Part shown: piece by piece, positions 32,380 to 44,071 of the stretch
Numbering within the stretch: position 1 is the stretch's first letter
Layout of the letters: the number at the start of each line of letters is the position of its first letter
Assembly (NCBI GenBank): GCA_021521415.1
Contig: JAIQDT010002047.1
Span: 310,001 to 374,000 of the forward strand
DNA: 64,000 bases
From: Bidens hawaiensis
Taxonomy: Eukaryota; Streptophyta; Magnoliopsida; Asterales; Asteraceae
Direction of reading: 5' to 3'
Position numbers and translations under genes: made by a program
The notes under the pieces: model-generated
What the model was told of the DNA's origin: nothing
Seen by the model: the letters and a program-made list of their open reading frames with translations, nothing else
Database searches by the model: none

Positions 32380-32742
32380 GTCGGCTCGCGAGTCTAAACG
32401 AGCTTGCCATTTATGTAATTTTTTAAAATATATATTTAATAATTATTAATTAATATACATAAGGTTATGAAAAAATAATTAGAAATAACTAAATAATATA
32501 TATTATTTTATACATAAATTTATAATAAAAATTTATATATAAATTATATAAAAAATAAATGATATATAGTAAACGAGCCGAGCTCGAGCTTGAAAATCTA
32601 TTCACGAGCCGAGCTCGAGCTTTGAAAATAGAGCTCGAAACGAGCCGAGCTCGAGCTCGAGCCCTGTACAAGTTAAACGAGCCGAGCTCGAGCCTAGTCG
32701 AACTCGGGCTTGGCTCGGCTCGGCTCGTTTGCACCCCTAATA
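32380..32742. repeat. MITE-like repeat rich in GAGCCGAGCTCGAGC
   Basis: Repeated gagccgagctcgagc words at 32,573-32,695, and an end reading ggctcggctcgtttgcaccc, are typical of a dispersed plant MITE family whose end is TAGGGGTGCAAACGAGC on the other strand. The left end is less clear (near ggctcgcgagtctaaacgag, about 32,382), with AT-rich DNA between. The reading frames over it are by-products of the repeat. Confidence 0.55.
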
Positions 32743-33030
32743 TTTTGAATATTCAGAATTAATGGAAACTCATTTTCACTAAAATTTTTCCTACGTTTCC
32801 CTTTTTAACTTGAAAATACTGAAGTTTCATTTATCGAACTTCTAACAAATTGTTATTTCAAGTTCATATAAACACTCAAATAAGTTATTATTTACTTATT
32901 AATATAGGGTTTTAAAATCTTCAAATATTATAACACATTTTTCAAGTATATATAATACTACAAACTCAATACTTCAAACAGGTTAAAAAGTAAAGACATG
33001 ATCCAACACACATACAGCTTCAGTATCGTT

Positions 33031-33541
33031 TCAAAGAATCACGCACCCTCCAGTTTCACATGGGTGTGAATATTCGACAACAACTGCAGGACTTACATTC
33101 GGACAGACAGGACATACATTCGGACAATATACATCTGGCCAGACGGGAGAAGGGTACTCTATCTTGATACCTTCAGATGTAGAACTACTGGCTGGATCTT
33201 GATTTTTGGGTGATCCAACGTAAACCATTTTAGCTATTTTTCCAATTTTCATAACACGTTTTACGACACTCACCGGATCAACATCTCCAACAACGACCAA
33301 CGTCTGTTTTTCGAGATCAAGTGATATTTTATCGATGCCTGAAAGATTTGTCACGGACTTTAGAACTTCGGTCCTGCACTTTTCGCAGTGCACATTCACA
33401 TATATCTCAATTTGCTGATACATTAAAGTAAGGTTTTATTAGCTGTTTGTAAGAAAAAAATAAATAAATAAAAGAAGAAGAAGAAGAAGAAATAACAACA
33501 AACTTTAGTGTGAATTAGATGTGCTAATTAGTAATTACCAT
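33031..33541 (-). CDS. Heavy-metal-associated isoprenylated plant protein (HIPP)
   Basis: The - strand frame 33423-33031 encodes 130 residues. An HMA fold (about residues 3-70) carries the metal site CEKC at 13-16 (VHCEKC). A short Pro/Cys linker with CPNVCPVCPNV follows, and the protein ends in the prenylation box CVIL, predicting geranylgeranylation and membrane attachment. HIPPs bind or ferry metals such as Cu, Cd or Zn and act in stress responses. Start choice is open. A single exon from 33423 gives MYQQIEIY. Alternatively exon 1 is just ATG at 33541-33539 with donor ATG|GTAATT and acceptor TATCAG|CAA at 33415/33414, giving M-QIEIY. Very short first exons are common in this family, and the 124-nt gap is T-rich with an AAG/CTT microsatellite, so the two-exon model is attractive. 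It is the only clear host gene here. Confidence 0.82.
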
Positions 33542-35045
33542 GATATTTTAAACATGTATTTCTTTTGTATGCTGGCATTTTTACTATAACTTGAGTATTT
33601 ATAATATGAAAGCACATATGGTGCTTGCAATGTGACATCTCAACTGTAATATTAACTTATATATGAGGTCATCCATTTTCGAAGTTGGTGTTACTTAATT
33701 AACATGTTTAAACTGTGGAGTTTTGGTCTCATCTAGAAGCAATAACGCCAGCATGCGTTAATTGCATTTGATGATCAGTATAATCTAAATGAACGACCGA
33801 AGATGTGGGGATTCACGACATAATATCCATATTTTGTAAATAGAATGTATTGTTTCTGCTAGCTAAGAATGATATTCTCATACCAGATATCGAAGTTATA
33901 AGTTATAAAACTAATATGAGACAAATAAAAATATAAAAAACTTGCCCATGACACTATTAATGACGCTTCTAGAAACACAGCTCAATTTGCGACGTTAGTT
34001 GTTGTAGCAAAATTATGGGAAATAGTTTATAGCCACAATTTTCCGACAAACCTGATTTGAGCGAATCTCCTAGTATTACCTTAGAGTTAGACATTTCGAT
34101 GCTGATGACAAGCTAAAAAGAAACCACGATTTGAATTGCAACCATGTATGTGTGTGCATTATATATATGTTTCAATTGCATGGGATAAATATTAAAGTTG
34201 CCAATAGGCACATGCTTCCAAGTTGACATTCAATGAGAAGTTTTCAAACTCAAAGGACCAGAGAAGAAGGGGGTAAGAAAATGATGTTTGAGACATTCTT
34301 TAATGCAACTAAGTGGCAACCATGAAAGCAAGCACCAATTAAAATACGAAGTTAATAATAATATCTAAATGCTTATATCAAGAGGATAATTGTTAGACGC
34401 GGGCTAACGTAATAAAAGAAAGTCAACTTGCTGTTATATCGTTGTCTTTGAAACAGTAGGTCTAGGTGGTTGTTGTAGACCATCGACGTTTGATTCGCCA
34501 ACTTGTCAAATGACATCAGCATCAAACAATGACATTTTCAATTTATTCTCCGTGTTAGAAGTTAATAATTATATCAAATATTAATTCCTTCAAGATCTCA
34601 TCGTGTTGGTTTACCTTATGTGTGATTTTTCTCTTTTTAACAACTTAAATTACACATTTTCTTTTATCACTAGGGAATTGAACACTCACGGCCTCACCAC
34701 ATAAAAAAATATCAACAGATTGATGCAACGTGGTTGATTTTATTATTTGATAATGATTTATCGTAAAATACTTTCAATGATGAATCATCTTAGACGTCGA
34801 AGCTCAAACATCAGTAAATGATTTATCTCTACAATTACCTGAATTCCTTAATTTCCTCTTTGTTTCCCCTCACAAGTTTTATACATATGTGGAGCTCATA
34901 TAATTTTGACGTATTTGTTGCCTGATATTGGTATAATCAAAGATTAAATTGTATTGCATGTTAATGTACAAATTTGATTACCGTCCCTTGGAGTTTTGCA
35001 AGATTCGATGTTTTATACAATTTTTTTTTTTTTGGAAAGAGAGGG
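33542..35045. other. Intergenic DNA upstream of the HIPP gene
   Basis: AT-rich, no ORF or recognised transposon. It should hold the HIPP promoter, but no specific element could be supported by eye. Confidence 0.5.
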
Positions 35046-35848
35046 CTAAGTTACAAGGGTTAATTACTTGGGGGCTTGGAAAAATATTTTTTTTAAAAGG
35101 GGGGTTACCTTCATTTGTAATGGCGGGGAGTTTTAAAAATATAAAATTAGTCAGAGAATTTAAGAACTTTTACATGTACGATGCATCTCTCCTCCATTTT
35201 TAACGGCGGGGACTACAAAAGTATCTCCCCTCCCATTCTAACGAATGAGAGATAATTTGTAACGGCAGGGAGTTTGCAAAAGGATTTTTAATGTCAACTT
35301 AAAATTAATCTTTCAAAGTTTGTGGTTTAAGATTTTAAAAGATAAAAATTTAAAAATAATATTACAAATCAGTTTTTTGTAAACTTCGTGTGTATTTCTT
35401 TAATCGCCATACGTGATTTTCTTAACTTACTTTTTTCTTGACTAATTTCTTTTACAAGAGTACTTTGCAACGCATGAAACGAGGTTTAAAATGAGGCTCG
35501 TACATGAGATATATTTGTCTTCAAAGTAGGTGGTTCAAGATTTTGATGGCTGCAATTTAAAAACAATGTTACAAAATAGTTTTGTAGAACTTCAAATGAC
35601 AAAGTAGTGTCAATCCCCAAAACTTTTCTACAAATATATAAAAACATTTTGTAGACTCCCTGCCGTTACAAAATGGAGGGGAGATAACTTTTCCAGACTC
35701 CTCTCCATTAGAAAGGGAATGAAGATACTTTTGCAGTCCCTCTATTAACAATGGAAGGGAGTTCTTACATTCTCTGACTAACTCCGACACCCCTATATTT
35801 TTAAACCCCCTCCCCCCCACCCCCTAGTGATTAATACTTGTAATTTAG
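35046..35848. mobile_element. Foldback/MITE element with long inverted repeats
   Basis: The left end ctaagttacaag..ttaattact.ggggg is mirrored at the right end (on the - strand ctaaattacaagtattaatc). The arms continue with 'ggcggggag', 'tacaaaagtatctcccctcc' and 'taacggcagggag' on one side and their complements on the other, about 240 bp each. Between them lies unrelated DNA (35,290-35,590). Possibly a Mutator-like MITE; the target duplication was not established because the right end abuts an LTR start. Confidence 0.65.
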
Positions 35849-37560
35849 TGTAACATCTCGGATTTTTCGAACTCGTATTCGTTTACGTTTAAACCGACTC
35901 GGGAACATTGTTAGATCTTTATTATTTACAAAAATCAAGTAATTATAAGTATTTAAGATTTAGATTTTTCATTTAATACCCTTTATGTTTTAAAGTTCTT
36001 AATTCTTTTTCTTAACTTTAAAATAATCAATTTTTAAACATTTATGGAAGTATAAGGACTAAGCATGTCAAAAGTCAAATTGTCCCTTTTTGTACTGGAG
36101 CGCCGCGCGGCCCGAGAACACCTTGGCCAGCACGCGCCGCCGTGGAGTCCCTAATCAGGTCGTTTAAGTATTATCCTTTTCCTAGTTCGTTTTTGGCATG
36201 CAAATCGCTTATTTTTGGTATAAATGCAATAAATTAAGGTCCAAGAAAAGTAATATAACTAAAATACGTGTCCATATACATAACCCCTTGAGTAAACACG
36301 AAATCCACAGCTTATTTCATTGATTTAGTCATTAAATATATATTCGGTTTCCTAAACGAGTGAATTAACTATATTTAGTTTGTTTTAGTGTTTTCTATAT
36401 AAACAAATTATCTAATCTCTGCCACAAACTTCCCTAAACCCTAAATAATCATTCCCCAGCCGTCACTTGCCTCTGTTCATCGTAAACTCTTTGGTTTTTG
36501 CTTATTTGTTGAAGATGCAAGTTTGTTCGTTTGACTTTGCTTATAATAGACCTTTGACTCTTTGTTGTGGTTGATTCTTTCACTTTTTGAGTAAGTTGTA
36601 AACTAAGAAATTGTTCATACATATTCCCTAGTCAATAAACTTCGATTAATTTCGGTGGTTGAAAGGTGTTGACTGGTCAATTCGTTTAAAACTCGTTAAA
36701 GGGCAAAACAGTCAACAAGTTTGACTTTACGTTTTCTCATACTTCTGGTCGGATTCAACGTTTGGTCCAGAAGACTTTTATTCTCGTAACGAAATTTTAA
36801 GGTTACTAACCAAACCCAACTTCCGATTCGCTGTTTGGATTCTGGTCAGTACCAGCTCGCTTAAATCTTAAATCTAACATAACTTGAGTTCTAAACGTTC
36901 GTTTGGATTGATTCCAGCGGAAAAGAGTTTGTTTTTACTTATATTATCATATCTCAAAGTTTCAGGTTCTGTTGGTTTGTTTCGTTTGACGCATAGTGGA
37001 CGACTCGCTTAATCATTAACTCGTTTATTCATATTTGTATTCACTTGCCTTTAATCAAAGGTGAGTTTTATCATTCCCATATTTTACTAAGTTTTCTAAA
37101 CGTTTGGGGACATATGCATACTATTTGTATTTCATATTATATATATATGTGTGTGTGTATGTATGTATGTATATATATATATCTCAAACAATAGCAAACG
37201 TATAATTATGTGTAAATTAATCAAATATACGTGTTACATGCTTATTTGTGCTAATATTCATTCATTCGTATTATTTGGAGGGGTCCAACATATTCCCATG
37301 TATTGGGTGCTCATGCTATTGACCAACACCCGATTCGCTTGGCAACGGTCTCATTACTTGCTTATGGTTTGATTCGTTTACCGCAATTTACTACGTTATG
37401 CTTATTTTTCATACTATATTGTATCATTGCAAAACTGGTGATAATCTCACTCAACTTTATGTTGACAAATTCTATTGTATTTTCTACGCATATGCAGGTT
37501 ATTGAGCCGGAATTTTACAAGGAAGATTGGAATCTTCTCAACCTCCTCAAAGAAATAGCT
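35849..37560 (+). mobile_element. Second Ty3/gypsy (Tekay-like) LTR, solo or truncated
   Basis: Begins tgtaacatctcgg and contains a GC-rich island (36,098-36,150), a TATA box (tatataaac, about 36,396) with a CT-rich leader, and near the end 'aaaactggtgat.atctcactcaacttta', which I recall from U5 of Tekay-type LTRs. No PBS follows; the sequence runs into the TCGAGCA-rich LTR of A2 near 37,565. It differs from the LTR at 16,898 beyond the first ten bases. Confidence 0.6.
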
Positions 37561-37564
37561 AATT

Positions 37565-38504
37565 ATGGACGTTCGAGCATGGTTTCACTACCTTGAGCAT
37601 GATGTCTTATGGCTATAAGACTATCTTCTGGAATTTATTCTAAGTGTTGAAGGCTTCGAGCAAGCTACACTTCATCAAGCAAGGATGTTCTTCATCGAGT
37701 ATAAATTGCCAATTGAGCAAACAACTTGATCTATCCAGCTTAAACCAAGTGTTTCGAGCACATTGGTGGGTCGATCATGGATACAATAAAGATAGATCTC
37801 AAATGTTCTAAGTATAGACTTCGAGCATGGTTCAGTCCCGAGCAAGCTTCACACCCGAATATGCTGAAGGTTGTTCACAAAAGTCACAATGCAGGATTGA
37901 AGAGATCTAAAAGAACATGCTTGCTCGTAGGACTTATTCGAGCAAAGCAAGAGTATGTCATGAAGATTGAAGTTTGCTTGAAGAGAATATTTTCTATCTG
38001 AAAATATTCTAAGTAAAGTCTGCTCGAAGACTTGTATCGAGCATGCTATGCATATCAAGTCTGCTCGACTAAGATATATCATACTCGAAGACTTGTATAC
38101 ACTTGTATTTATTTATGTCACTCATAATGTAATCATTAGGGTTTCTAGAAGGAATGTCTGGGCCTATAAATAGAGCCCTAGGTTTACAATGAATAGGAAG
38201 AGCATTTTACGGAATATGAGAGCACAATCACCTGAGCGAATATTCTCTTTGTGTAACCTCGTACATCCGCCGTCACGAAACCCTAGACATTCCTTGCGTT
38301 AAATCACTGTTCCATTAACAATTATTCAATAATAGTGAATCTTTGTCTTCTATCATTATTACTGAATATTTATTGTCATTCAAACCTTCATTCCCAACCC
38401 TTGAATATACTACTTCCGTCGGGTATTCAAGAGGCCTTTGGGTTATTAGATCTGGTGTGTTCTTGTCAACCTACAAAGGTTTGCACCAGGTTCGGTCCTG
38501 ACAA
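37565..38504 (+). repeat. A2 5' LTR (left border approximate)
   Basis: The right border is firm: ...cggtcctgaca ends at 38,504, two bases before the PBS. The left border cannot be fixed without a second LTR; it is set where TCGAGCA words begin. It contains about 13 TCGAGCA-type words in both orientations and a TATA box. Confidence 0.6.
38165..38173 (+). promoter_or_regulatory. A2 LTR TATA box
   Basis: tataaatag, with 'ggcc' before and 'agccc' after, about 60-90 bases downstream of the last TCGAGCA-type words. Transcription would begin near 38,195. Confidence 0.65.
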
Positions 38505-38506
38505 GT

Positions 38507-38518
38507 GGTATCAGAGCT
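38507..38518 (+). other. A2 primer-binding site (initiator tRNA-Met)
   Basis: tggtatcagagc, two bases after the LTR end, the same primer class as family B. Confidence 0.92.
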
Positions 38519-38612
38519 GTGTTAGCTCTCTGAAGGCCACGGGATTGAAGGTTTAGAGTCAAAGGTTGAAGCTTGGAAGGGTTAACGTGTGACTGAGTTC
38601 AGATCTGAAAAG

Positions 38613-40130
38613 ATGGATGAACAAGAGGTGTCGACAAACAAAATACCAAGGTTGCTTGGTCAAGAAAACTATATAAAGTGGAAGGTACTGTTTGAGGCTG
38701 CCGTTAACTACAATGACACAAAACTATGGAATTCCATCAGAAATGGACCCTATGTTCCAACTGCATCTCCAAACAATAATGCTACTTTGGAAAGGCAAAT
38801 GAGAAGAAGAGATGACAAAGCCCTGTCCGTGCTGAAATTGGGACTATCATGGGAGATCTTGACAAGTGTGAATCATCACACTAATGCTAAAGATATGTAT
38901 GATGCGGTTGTCGAAATGTTTGAAGGAAATATCGAGTTAAGGGACATAAAGAAGGATCGTTTGAAACAACAACTTGACAGGTTCAAGTTCAAGGATGAAG
39001 AGAGATTAAAATATGTTTTGCAAAGATTCATGGCAATTGTCAATGAAATCAGAACCACTGATCTTCAGATCTCATATTTCGATTTGAACAAGAAACTACT
39101 CACTTCACTATCTGGTGAATGGTATACAGCCAGCAAATTGATCAGAGAGAAAGTGAATTTTCCCAACTTAAAGTTGGATGATGTGATTTCATTCTTACAA
39201 GCAGCAGAGCATTAAATGATTGAGAATCATATGTTGAAGGAAGAAAAGTCAAGTTTCCTAGTGACAAATGCACTAGTTGCACCCATGGGAAATCTCTCAG
39301 CAAATGCACCCAATTGTAGAAGAACCATCTGATACTGGTTCAATTTTTGGAGCAAGTCAGTCAAGGTTTAATATTCAATGACTAAAGATGATAATACATC
39401 AACTGCTAGTGGACATGCACCATATGTTCAATCTCCTAGTCAGGGGAATGAGTACCAAGCACTGTTTTCAATGTTTACAGAGTCATATAATGCATTTGTT
39501 GCCCAGAACATCATTCATACCAGTGTGGTTCAAGAAGACTTGGAACAAATAGATGCTGATGAGTTGGAAGATATGGATTTGAAGTGGCAAGCTGCCTGTT
39601 AGCTGTGAGTAGCAAAATATTGTTTAACAGGACTGGAAGGTCGACATTTGCGGGTCCAAATGACATAATTGGATTTGATAAATCCAAGGCTATATGTTAC
39701 AATTGTCAGCAACCTAGTCATTTTGCAAGAGAATGTAATCTTCCCAAGCAATATGGAAATCAAGTGAACCAAACTCAGTTTTACCATAATCAAAATCAAC
39801 AAGGTTATCAGCAGAGAATTCAACCTATGAACCAAAATCTCTAACAATAAAACAGGGCCCAACAACAAATCCAACCTCAGCAAAGAAATAACCAATTGCA
39901 AATGCAGGGGAATCAAAATAGGGGAGTTGTTAATGCAGCAAATCAAAACAGGGATCAAGGGAATGTCGTTGTAACCATGGTTCCACAGGATGGTGACTTT
40001 GACTGGAGCAACCATGCAGCTGAAATGGAGAAGGCTAATGTTGCATACATGGTCATAGTGAAAGAAGCTGGAGAATCCTCAAATTCTAAGGGACAGTCCA
40101 CTGATGGAAATGATATATGGTATATGATAT
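38613..40130 (+). pseudogene. A2 gag pseudogene
   Basis: ATG at 38613 opens a 200-codon frame (MDEQEVSTNKIPRLLGQENY) with the copia gag capsid-like region, ended by TAA at 39213-39215. Homology resumes at 39378-39602 and 39584-39844, where the zinc knuckle CYNCQQPSHFAREC lies. A one-base deletion near 39,597, absent from A1, shifts the frame. The TAA at 39,215 is shared with A1 (position 52), so it predates the copy split. Confidence 0.8.
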
Positions 40131-41439
40131 ATGGACAGTGGGTGTTCCAGGCACATGACATGTGACAAAGATTCACTTGTCAATTATGAACAAAAATATG
40201 AAGGACCTATTGCATTTGGAAGTGATGAAAATGGAGGGAAGATTGTTGGAAGAGGCACACTGACAAATGGCAAGGTATCCTTTGAGAATTTACTGCATGT
40301 TGAAGGTCTTCAATACCATTTTCTAAGCATTTCTGTAGTCTGTGACAAAGGATACAAGATTGGATTGATTATGCACACTGTTTTATCCTGAAGCCTAAAT
40401 TTGTGATCCCACCTAAAATGATCATGATGATGGCTCCAAGGAATGGAAACCTCTATGAGCTAAGAATGAAGAATGGAACTTCTAGAAGTGGATCATGCTT
40501 TGTGTCAAGAGCTACTGAAAATGAGACAAAGATGTGTTATAAAAAGATGTTTCATGTGAATCTGAAGAGTATGAATAGACTTGTGAAGGGAGAGCATGTC
40601 ATTGGACTTCCCACAAAAGAATTTAAGATGGAAGAAAAATGCTCTTCATGTATCAAAAGGAAGTAACACAAGTCCTCTCACAAGAACAAACTAATTAACA
40701 CAAGTGATGGAGGTGCTGGAATTGTTTCACATGGATCTTTTTGGTCCTGTGAGTGTTCCAAGTATTGGAAAGAAAAGATTCTATCTTGTGATTACTGATG
40801 ACTTTTCAAGATTCACATGGGTGTTCTTTTTGGGAACCAAGGATGAAACTACTGAATTAATCAAAGGTTGTGTGCTAAGAATGGAAAATATGCTTAACAA
40901 GAAGGTGAAAGTTATTAGAAGTGATAATGGGACAGAATTTAAGGATGGAATGATGTATGAATTCTGCATCTAATGAAATATTTCAGCAGTTTAGTGCTCC
41001 ACGGACTCCTGAACAAAATGGTGTTGCAGAGAGAAGAAATATAACATTTATAGAGGCTGCAAGAACCATGACAGTAAATGCATACCTACCAGTTGCATTT
41101 CGGGCAGAAGCTATCAACACTGCATGCTATGTGCAGAACAGGGTCCACTTGAACAAGGCTTAAAACAAGACACAATATGAAATTCTTTTCAAAAGAAAGC
41201 CTTATGTGAAGTTCTTGAAGCCCTTTAGATGTAAAGCCTCACTCTTGAACACAAAAGACTATCTGAACAAGTTCCAATCCAAGTCATTGGAATGCTTCTT
41301 TGTGGGCTATTCATCACAGTCAAAAGCTTATAGAGTTTATGTCAATGAGCATATGTGTGTCATTGAATCATCAGACATTGTTTTCAATGAGAATCATTTC
41401 AATGATGTTGATGGTCCAACTTGGTTATTTGACCTATAG
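40131..41439 (+). pseudogene. A2 protease-integrase remnant
   Basis: 40131-40391 has DSGCSRHMTC (protease). 40403-40666 is the pre-integrase region. 40704-40973, 40957-41163 and 41206-41439 are integrase pieces. Relative to A1, a 2-bp deletion near 40,969 and a new stop near 41,161 add to the damage. The D, D and E of the integrase are present but in separate frames. The region to 41,953 is the decayed linker. Confidence 0.75.
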
Positions 41440-41953
41440 AAGTTGATCAAATCCTTCAAGATCTACAGTGAAGGCATGGATAAAAAGTCTGTTCAGAACA
41501 AGTGTGGAAGAAAAGTGAAAACATAAAAAAATTGATCTGACAGATTATGGTCAAAGGTAGCTGCTGGTGAAAGAGAATTTGAGTTTGTGAAGAATGAGAG
41601 AAGATCAGATGAAATTGGGTCTACTGACTTGAAACTTAAGTTGAAGCTCAAAATGATGGTCCAAGTGTAGTGGAGAGTGAACCAGTGCAAAGTCAATCTA
41701 AAAAGACAAATATGAATGAAGACAGGTTCCAATTACTATTTGAGTCATTGCAAATTGGAAGTAATGAAGCATCTACATCTGGACATGCCAACAACCAAGA
41801 GCCTGCTGAGAATGAAAAAGAAACATAGGTTGATTTTCTTGATGTAAACGTTTCAAACTTAGATGCTGAAATTGTGACAGATCAGATTGTTCAGACTTCC
41901 TCAGTTCAAAGAAATTATCCTGCTAAAAACATCATTGGGGACTTGCATGAAAA

Positions 41954-43557
41954 GTGACTAGAAGTTCATCTGAAAGGGCAAATATTTGTCTTTATGCTTG
42001 CTTTCTCTCTCAAATTGAACCAAAGAACATCAATCAAGCACTAAAGGACAACAGTTGGGTAGAAGCAATGCAAGAAGAGTTAGCTCAATTCAGAGACTTA
42101 CAAGTATGGGACTTAGTGGATAAGCCCAGGGGAAAGTATGCATGTGGCACCAAATGGGTTTTCAGGAATAAGAAGGATGAAAGGGGAATTGTGATCAAGA
42201 ATAAGGTAAGACTGGTGGCTTTGGGATGCTTACAGAAAGAAGGAGTGGATTTTAAAGAAGTCTTTGCTTCAGTTGCCAGATTGGAAGCCATCAGAATTTT
42301 CTTAGCCTATGAAGCATCAATGAAAATAAGAGTATATCAATTGGATGTCAAATCTGCATTCTTAAATGGAAGGATTGATAAAAGAGGTATATGTCACACA
42401 GCCTCCTGGCTTTGAAGATCCAAATTATCCAAAGAGAGTGCACAAATTGGGTAAAGCTTTGTATGGACTACATCAAGCTCCTAGAGCTTGGTATGATGAG
42501 CTCTCAAATCACCTTCTGGATAATAGATTCTACAGAGGTGCAATTGACAAGACTCTGTTTTATAAAAGAATGAAGAAGGATCTGCTGTTGGTACAAGTGT
42601 ATGCAGATGACATTATTTTTGGTTCAACCGATGAGCAAATGTGCAAGGACTTTGAAACTGTGATGAAATCAAAGTATAAGATGAGCTCCATGGGTGAGAT
42701 GAATTTCTTTCTTGGATTGCAAGTGCAGTAGAAGAGTGAAGGAATATTCATAAATCAATCCAAGTATGTGCAAGAGATTCTCACCAAATTCAAGTGCCAT
42801 GACTTAAAGACAGTGTCCACACCAATGGACACACATAAGAAAATGGTAGCTGATGAAAAGGGAGAGTCAGTGGAACAGCATGAATATAGGGCCAAGATTG
42901 GATCACTCATGTATTTGGCAGCATCAATGCCAGATATCATGTTTGCAGTGTGTGTGTGTGTGTGTTTGTGCGCGCATAAGATTTCAGGAAAATCCGAAGA
43001 TGTCCCACGTGCTTGCAGTGAAGAGGATTTTCATATACATAAAGGGTAAACCAAATTTGGGCATCTGGTATCCAAAGAACAGCTCATTTGACTTGACAGC
43101 TTACACAGACAGTGACTGTGATGGTTGCAACATGAGCAGAAAGTCAACCTCAAGAGGATGCCAATTTCTAGGAAATAGGCTGGTGTCATGGCAATGCAAG
43201 AAACAAACCATAGTGTCAATCCCAACTGCTGAAGCTGAGTACATTGCTGCATCTGCTTGTTGTGCATAGGTTTTATGGATCCAAAATTAGTTGCTGGATT
43301 ATGGTCTGAATTTCTTACTCGCTTCTATTTTCATAGATAAGACTGCTGCTATGTTTATTGTGAAAAATTCAGTTCATCATTCTAAAACTAAGCACATATA
43401 AATTAGGCATCATTTCTTTAGGGAATGCAATGAAAAAGGGCTGATAGAAATGAAAAGGGTTGAAACTACTGACAATTTGACTGATTTATTCACCAAACCT
43501 TTAGATAAAACCAGGTTTCACTTTCTGTTAAAAATGGCTAGGAATGATAATTGCTGA
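41954..43557 (+). pseudogene. A2 RT and RNase H remnant
   Basis: 41954-42415 and 42366-42731 carry the RT (YADD motif intact here), and 42768-43269 the RNase H, with the TG microsatellite from about 42,948 two bases shorter than in A1. Homology ends at TGA 43555-43557. Same lesions as A1 plus a few private ones. Confidence 0.78.
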
Positions 43558-44071
43558 TGAAGTTTGATTGATGAAATGTGCTTAGTTGAGATGCTTAATT
43601 GACTATCTGATTATTGCTCACTATTTCTGAATGCATGAATGTCTGAAACGTGCTTACTGATTATACTTTGCTTTGCTTGTTGTGATTATCTACTAGAAAG
43701 TATCTGCATGATTAATTTGCTGTTTGAAATTGAAAACTGATTGAATAAATTGCTTTGAAATGATACATGCTGATGTCATCTGATTCATGTAATCTTTGAT
43801 TAATATGTGCTTGAGTGAACAATCATTAATCTTGGATGAATGTATCTGCTTGAATGAATCATATATGAAGTTTTGAAAAAGTTTGTAAGTTAAAACAGAT
43901 CATTTGTAAATGGTTTTTGACTAAGTAAACTGTTTTTGGTGATCTCATTAGAGAAATGATAAGATTATTCAGTTATAAACTTTAAAGAAGCTTAAAATTT
44001 TTTTGAGATAGAGATAGTATCCAACCTATGGGAAATGATAGAAAATTGTTTAGTCTCCTAACACATGAATT
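43558..44071 (+). other. A2 pol-ORF3 spacer, part 1
   Basis: Matches 4400-4913 of A1 with few changes; ends in the att target duplication of the CACTA element. Confidence 0.6.

Noticed and set aside
32559..32762. Overlapping ORFs on both strands near 32,600
   Set aside because: They arise from the GAGCTCGAGC repeat of the MITE, which is open on both strands by composition.
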